This document shows positions 61,073 through 64,000 of a stretch of 64,000 bases of DNA, one piece after another. Both the position numbers and the translations under genes were made by a program. Every line of letters starts with the position of its first letter. Positions within the stretch are counted from its first letter, which is position 1. The stretch comes from HK1 sp965220535 (lineage in GTDB: Bacteria; Pseudomonadota; Gammaproteobacteria; HK1). Location of the stretch: the NCBI GenBank assembly GCA_965220535.1, contig OZ244833.1, forward strand, positions 62,001 to 126,000, in the 5' to 3' direction. The notes below the pieces were generated by a model. That model did no database searches, was not told the origin of the DNA, and was given only the letters and a program-made list of their open reading frames with translations.

Positions 61073-62794
61073 TCAAGACGACTCTTGTTGAATCTCTTTG
61101 AGCGTTTTTCCGTCTTTGTCTTTCCAGACGATCCGTCCGTTTTGAGATGTGCCGGAGATCACCGTGGCTGCCGTCGATGGGCTTTTGAATCGTACATCTT
61201 GCGTAAAGTAGAGACGATCGTCTCGTAATTCGATCGCTCCGCGTGCAATTAATTTTTCCCGCAATGCATGATAGGCGGAAGCCATGGAATAGACTTTCGT
61301 CTCTTGGGTGGCAGATGATCCCGCAAGTACAAAAAAACCGTCGGTGGAATGAATACCTTGAGCCTTGATTCCTCTCATCGGCTTATCGAAATACAACCTG
61401 ATCCCTGAAATGGGATCGGTCGATCTCGGATTCTCGGCAATCGACACCGGCTGCTTGATCGGTATCGATTTTGATTTGATATCGGAATATGGTTTCGACA
61501 ATCGATTACGTAGTTCTCCGATGAGGCTTCCACTCGGACCATGGATAAAAAATTGATAAATATTTATCGTTTCCCACCTCGATACGATTTTACCGTACTC
61601 CAACAGACTCATCTCTCTCCCTTCATACTCGCATTTCCCGCTTGCCGTCAGAATTGCCCTTCGATCAGGCGTTCTTTTGAACCAAATTTCATCTCCGGCC
61701 TTCATCAAACCGGCGGCGAAAATATCCTTGACCCTCGGAAGGCCGGTGTGCGATGGGGTACGGGGAGTCTTCACCGGTTTCGTATTTCTGTCTACCGATC
61801 TCGGCTGATAATCCCTATCGGGCGATACCGGTCGCTCGGGTGATATTGATCTTGGCAGGGCATCGGAAGGTGAATTCATCAGTTCGTTGCGCAATTCTCT
61901 GATGATTTTTCCGCTGGGACCGTGGTGCAACTGATCATAGATATTGACCCCGATCCACCCCGATACAGACTTGGCATACTCGGCCAAACTCATCTCCCTT
62001 CCACCGTACCGACATTTACCGTTTAACGTCAGAATCGCCTTTCGATCGGGCGTTCTTTTGAACCAAATTTCATCTCCGGTCTTCATCAGACCGGCCGCGA
62101 AAATATCCCTGATTTTAGGAAGACGCGTGGTGGAGCGCGAAGGCTCTTCGCTGGATTGATATTTCTTTCTTCCAACGATATTTTTTTCTCTCGTCGGTGA
62201 TCGATCACTCCTTTGTTGCAAGGATTCATTTGATACTTCATTCGATTTTTCGGTCGCCCTTCTCGGCAAACGCTTTTTCTTGCCGGGTTGTAGATAAGAA
62301 AAACCGAGGGTTTCGAGAAGAATGATAGCGTGATCCAAATACTCATCCATCATATCTTTGTCGAATCGGGAAAGAGATGGCTGTTGCGGTAAGTTTCCGT
62401 TGGTGAGATTCACTTCGTCGGTATTTTTCGCCAAGTCCACCATGCACGACTCGATATATTTGAAGTGTGTTTTATTGATATCTTCGTTTTGATTGGTAAA
62501 AATGAAAACTTTTTCCCAAAAATCTTTGTTTCTGATATGTCCCCGCAGACGATTAATAACATTTTCCGCTTCCCCGATATAAACATCGGGTTTTCGTTGT
62601 GCTCCATGTTGATTGAAAAGAATATAGATTCCCTGACGTTGTATCCCCTCCTTCAAATAATGTTCCAGATGCTTGATTTGTTCGCGCTGACAAATAAACA
62701 TCTGACCGGTCCAATTCGTGATTGTGATAGACTTAATTCCTCTTCGAACACCGGCCGGGATGTGGATTCTAATATTTTTGACTCGATCGTCCAT
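61073..62794 (-). CDS. GIY-YIG nuclease domain protein with two RAMA domains and a DUF4357 domain
   Basis: A 573-residue multidomain protein. Residues 54-122 form a GIY-YIG domain: GIYILF, then DVYIGEAENVINRLRGH, and Glu115 in YIESCM as likely metal ligand. Residues 225-305 and 352-433 are two closely similar copies of a RAMA-like module (IFAAGLMK.GDEIWFKRTPDR), a domain often found with restriction or methyltransferase proteins. Residues about 478-572 match DUF4357, which commonly follows GIY-YIG in bacterial proteins. Charged Ser/Arg-rich linkers separate them. The gene is clearly more AT-rich than its neighbours, suggesting horizontal acquisition. GAGGAGATAAGG precedes the ATG. A role in nucleic-acid cleavage or defence is plausible but unproven; no methylase or restriction partner is adjacent. 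Confidence 0.85.
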   Translation of the reverse strand: MDDRVKNIRIHIPAGVRRGIKSITITNWTGQMFICQREQIKHLEHYLKEGIQRQGIYILFNQHGAQRKPDVYIGEAENVINRLRGHIRNKDFWEKVFIFTNQNEDINKTHFKYIESCMVDLAKNTDEVNLTNGNLPQQPSLSRFDKDMMDEYLDHAIILLETLGFSYLQPGKKKRLPRRATEKSNEVSNESLQQRSDRSPTREKNIVGRKKYQSSEEPSRSTTRLPKIRDIFAAGLMKTGDEIWFKRTPDRKAILTLNGKCRYGGREMSLAEYAKSVSGWIGVNIYDQLHHGPSGKIIRELRNELMNSPSDALPRSISPERPVSPDRDYQPRSVDRNTKPVKTPRTPSHTGLPRVKDIFAAGLMKAGDEIWFKRTPDRRAILTASGKCEYEGREMSLLEYGKIVSRWETINIYQFFIHGPSGSLIGELRNRLSKPYSDIKSKSIPIKQPVSIAENPRSTDPISGIRLYFDKPMRGIKAQGIHSTDGFFVLAGSSATQETKVYSMASAYHALREKLIARGAIELRDDRLYFTQDVRFKSPSTAATVISGTSQNGRIVWKDKDGKTLKEIQQESS

Positions 62795-63037
62795 ACCTTA
62801 TCTCCTCGTATGTCGTGCGGGGACTCGGAGCGCTCGCTTTTTATCGGAGATGATCTGAGACGACCGATTCGTTTCGCTATCAATTCTCGATATCGCTCGT
62901 GCTTCGTTCCTGATTCGGAACACCAAGAACCCGATCTATCCGATAAAACCGATTTCGTCGATGATACTGCATATAGCCCTTGATGATCGAGAAAAAAATC
63001 GCACCGTCGCCCCACCCTACTTTGCTCGAAACGATGA

Positions 63038-64000
63038 TCAAGAAACCCCTTCCGGCTCGTCTCGCTCGATATCCCGCTCGCTCAATTCCGCCAAGGACTC
63101 GCTCTTTTCCAGCCAAGCGCTCTCGATCGCTTCGATCTCGCCGTCGATGCGGCGATGGCGGTCGAGCAACTCCTGCAAATCCGAGTGTTCCATATTTTGG
63201 TAGGTGGCGCTATCGGCAAGGAGCGAACCGATCTCGGTGCGCTCTTGACCCAATCGCTCGAGATCTGTTTCCAACTTCGCGATCGCTTTTTTGAGGGGCG
63301 CGATGCGTTGGCGGCGCTCGGCCTCCTCGCGCTTTTTCAGCTGTCGATCCCGTTTGCGCACGGCGGGGGTGCGAGAAGCCATCGCTTGCGCATTCGGATC
63401 CTCGATCGAGATCGCATCGGGGCTTGCAGGCAAAGAGGACTGCGACCCGGACAGCCCGGAAAGCAGCCACGTACGATAATCGTCGAGATCGCCTTTGAAG
63501 GGTTGTACCTGCCCGCCGGAAACCAACCAGAGGGAATCGCTGACGAGACGCAGCAGATGGCGATCGTGCGAAACCAGCACCAAGGCACCGGGGAAGGATT
63601 GCAAGGCGAGAGCGAGAGCCCGTCGCATATCGATGTCGAGATGATTCGTGGGCTCGTCGAGCAAGAGCAGATTGGGACGTTCCAAAAGCAACAAGGCCAA
63701 GGCGAGGCGTGTTTTCTCGCCGCCGGAAAGAGGCTCCGCCGGACTGGTCACCGCCTCCGCCCCGAAGCCGAAGCCGCCGAGGAAATCCCGCGCCCGCTGC
63801 TCCCGCATCACCGGATCGATGGAGTGCACCAAATCGAGCGGGGTGCTTCGCAGATCGATCTGCTCGATCCGGTGCTGAGTGAAATAGCCGATCTTCGTAT
63901 GCGGCGAACGCTCCGTCCTTCCCTCCTGCGGGTCGAGAGCGGCGGCCATTCCCCGCATCAAGGTGGATTTTCCCATCCCGTTCGCTCCCAAAAGCGCGAT
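63038..64000 (-). CDS. ABC-F family ATPase, C-terminal part (cut by window end), YheS-like
   Basis: About 320 C-terminal residues of a duplicated-ATPase ABC-F protein; the frame is open to the window edge, so the start is outside. The second nucleotide-binding domain has Walker A (GANGMGKST), signature LSGGEKTRLALALL, Walker B with LLLLDEPTNHLD, and the switch histidine in LVSHDRHLL. After it comes a charged C-terminal coiled-coil of about 100 residues (KRDRQLKKREEAERRQR to the end), as in E. coli YheS. ABC-F proteins act on the ribosome in translation; the specific role here is not known. Confidence 0.9.
   Translation of the reverse strand: MALLGANGMGKSTLMRGMAAALDPQEGRTERSPHTKIGYFTQHRIEQIDLRSTPLDLVHSIDPVMREQRARDFLGGFGFGAEAVTSPAEPLSGGEKTRLALALLLLERPNLLLLDEPTNHLDIDMRRALALALQSFPGALVLVSHDRHLLRLVSDSLWLVSGGQVQPFKGDLDDYRTWLLSGLSGSQSSLPASPDAISIEDPNAQAMASRTPAVRKRDRQLKKREEAERRQRIAPLKKAIAKLETDLERLGQERTEIGSLLADSATYQNMEHSDLQELLDRHRRIDGEIEAIESAWLEKSESLAELSERDIERDEPEGVS

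Overview
The window looks like chromosome of a GC-rich gammaproteobacterium. The evidence is gene order: a GacA/UvrY-type regulator, uvrC and pgsA followed by tRNA-Gly, tRNA-Cys and tRNA-Leu is a conserved gammaproteobacterial block. carA-carB, psd, moaA and nuoM-nuoN are also of that type. The species cannot be named from the sequence. The presence of very large secreted Calx-beta proteins would suit a marine or host-associated bacterium, but that is inference.

Layout. 1-2055: end of the NADH dehydrogenase operon (nuoM tail, nuoN). 2474-8362, minus strand: carB, carA and psd, followed by minus-strand tRNA-Arg(CCU) and tRNA-Ala(CGC) with a recognisable promoter. 8952-12649: a tightly coupled three-gene molybdenum hydroxylase operon (FAD, 2Fe-2S and Mo-cofactor subunits). 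12650-13907: a spacer with no recognisable gene. 13908-51076, minus strand: only two genes, encoding secreted proteins of 8,994 and 3,119 residues built almost wholly of Calx-beta domains. They are paralogues with the same C-terminal cysteine-containing double module. The larger gene holds an in-frame 1,797-bp tandem repeat in about 4.7 almost identical copies. 51601-55920: gacA/uvrY-like regulator, uvrC, pgsA and three tRNA genes. 56249-58970, minus strand: moaA, a putidaredoxin-type ferredoxin and its reductase. 59392-64000: a DUF488 gene, a YfcG-type glutathione transferase, a GIY-YIG/RAMA/RAMA/DUF4357 protein, and the C-terminal part of an ABC-F ATPase cut by the window edge.

Most notable points. 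(1) The tRNA-Leu(UAA) gene is split by a 414-nt group I intron immediately 5' of the anticodon. P1, a GAAA-capped P2, the P4-P6 core and P7 can all be read. (2) The giant Calx-beta proteins carry a duplicated four-cysteine C-terminal module that I cannot assign to a known family, and an intragenic megasatellite. (3) The response regulator beside uvrC has lost the receiver phospho-acceptor aspartate and other receiver residues. (4) Many spacers carry short runs of 11- or 12-bp direct repeats.

Functional links. MoaA makes the first intermediate of molybdenum cofactor, which the 8952-12649 hydroxylase would need. CarAB and Psd are core biosynthesis. The regulator/uvrC/pgsA block is housekeeping except for its altered receiver. 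No CRISPR array, transposase or prophage gene was seen.
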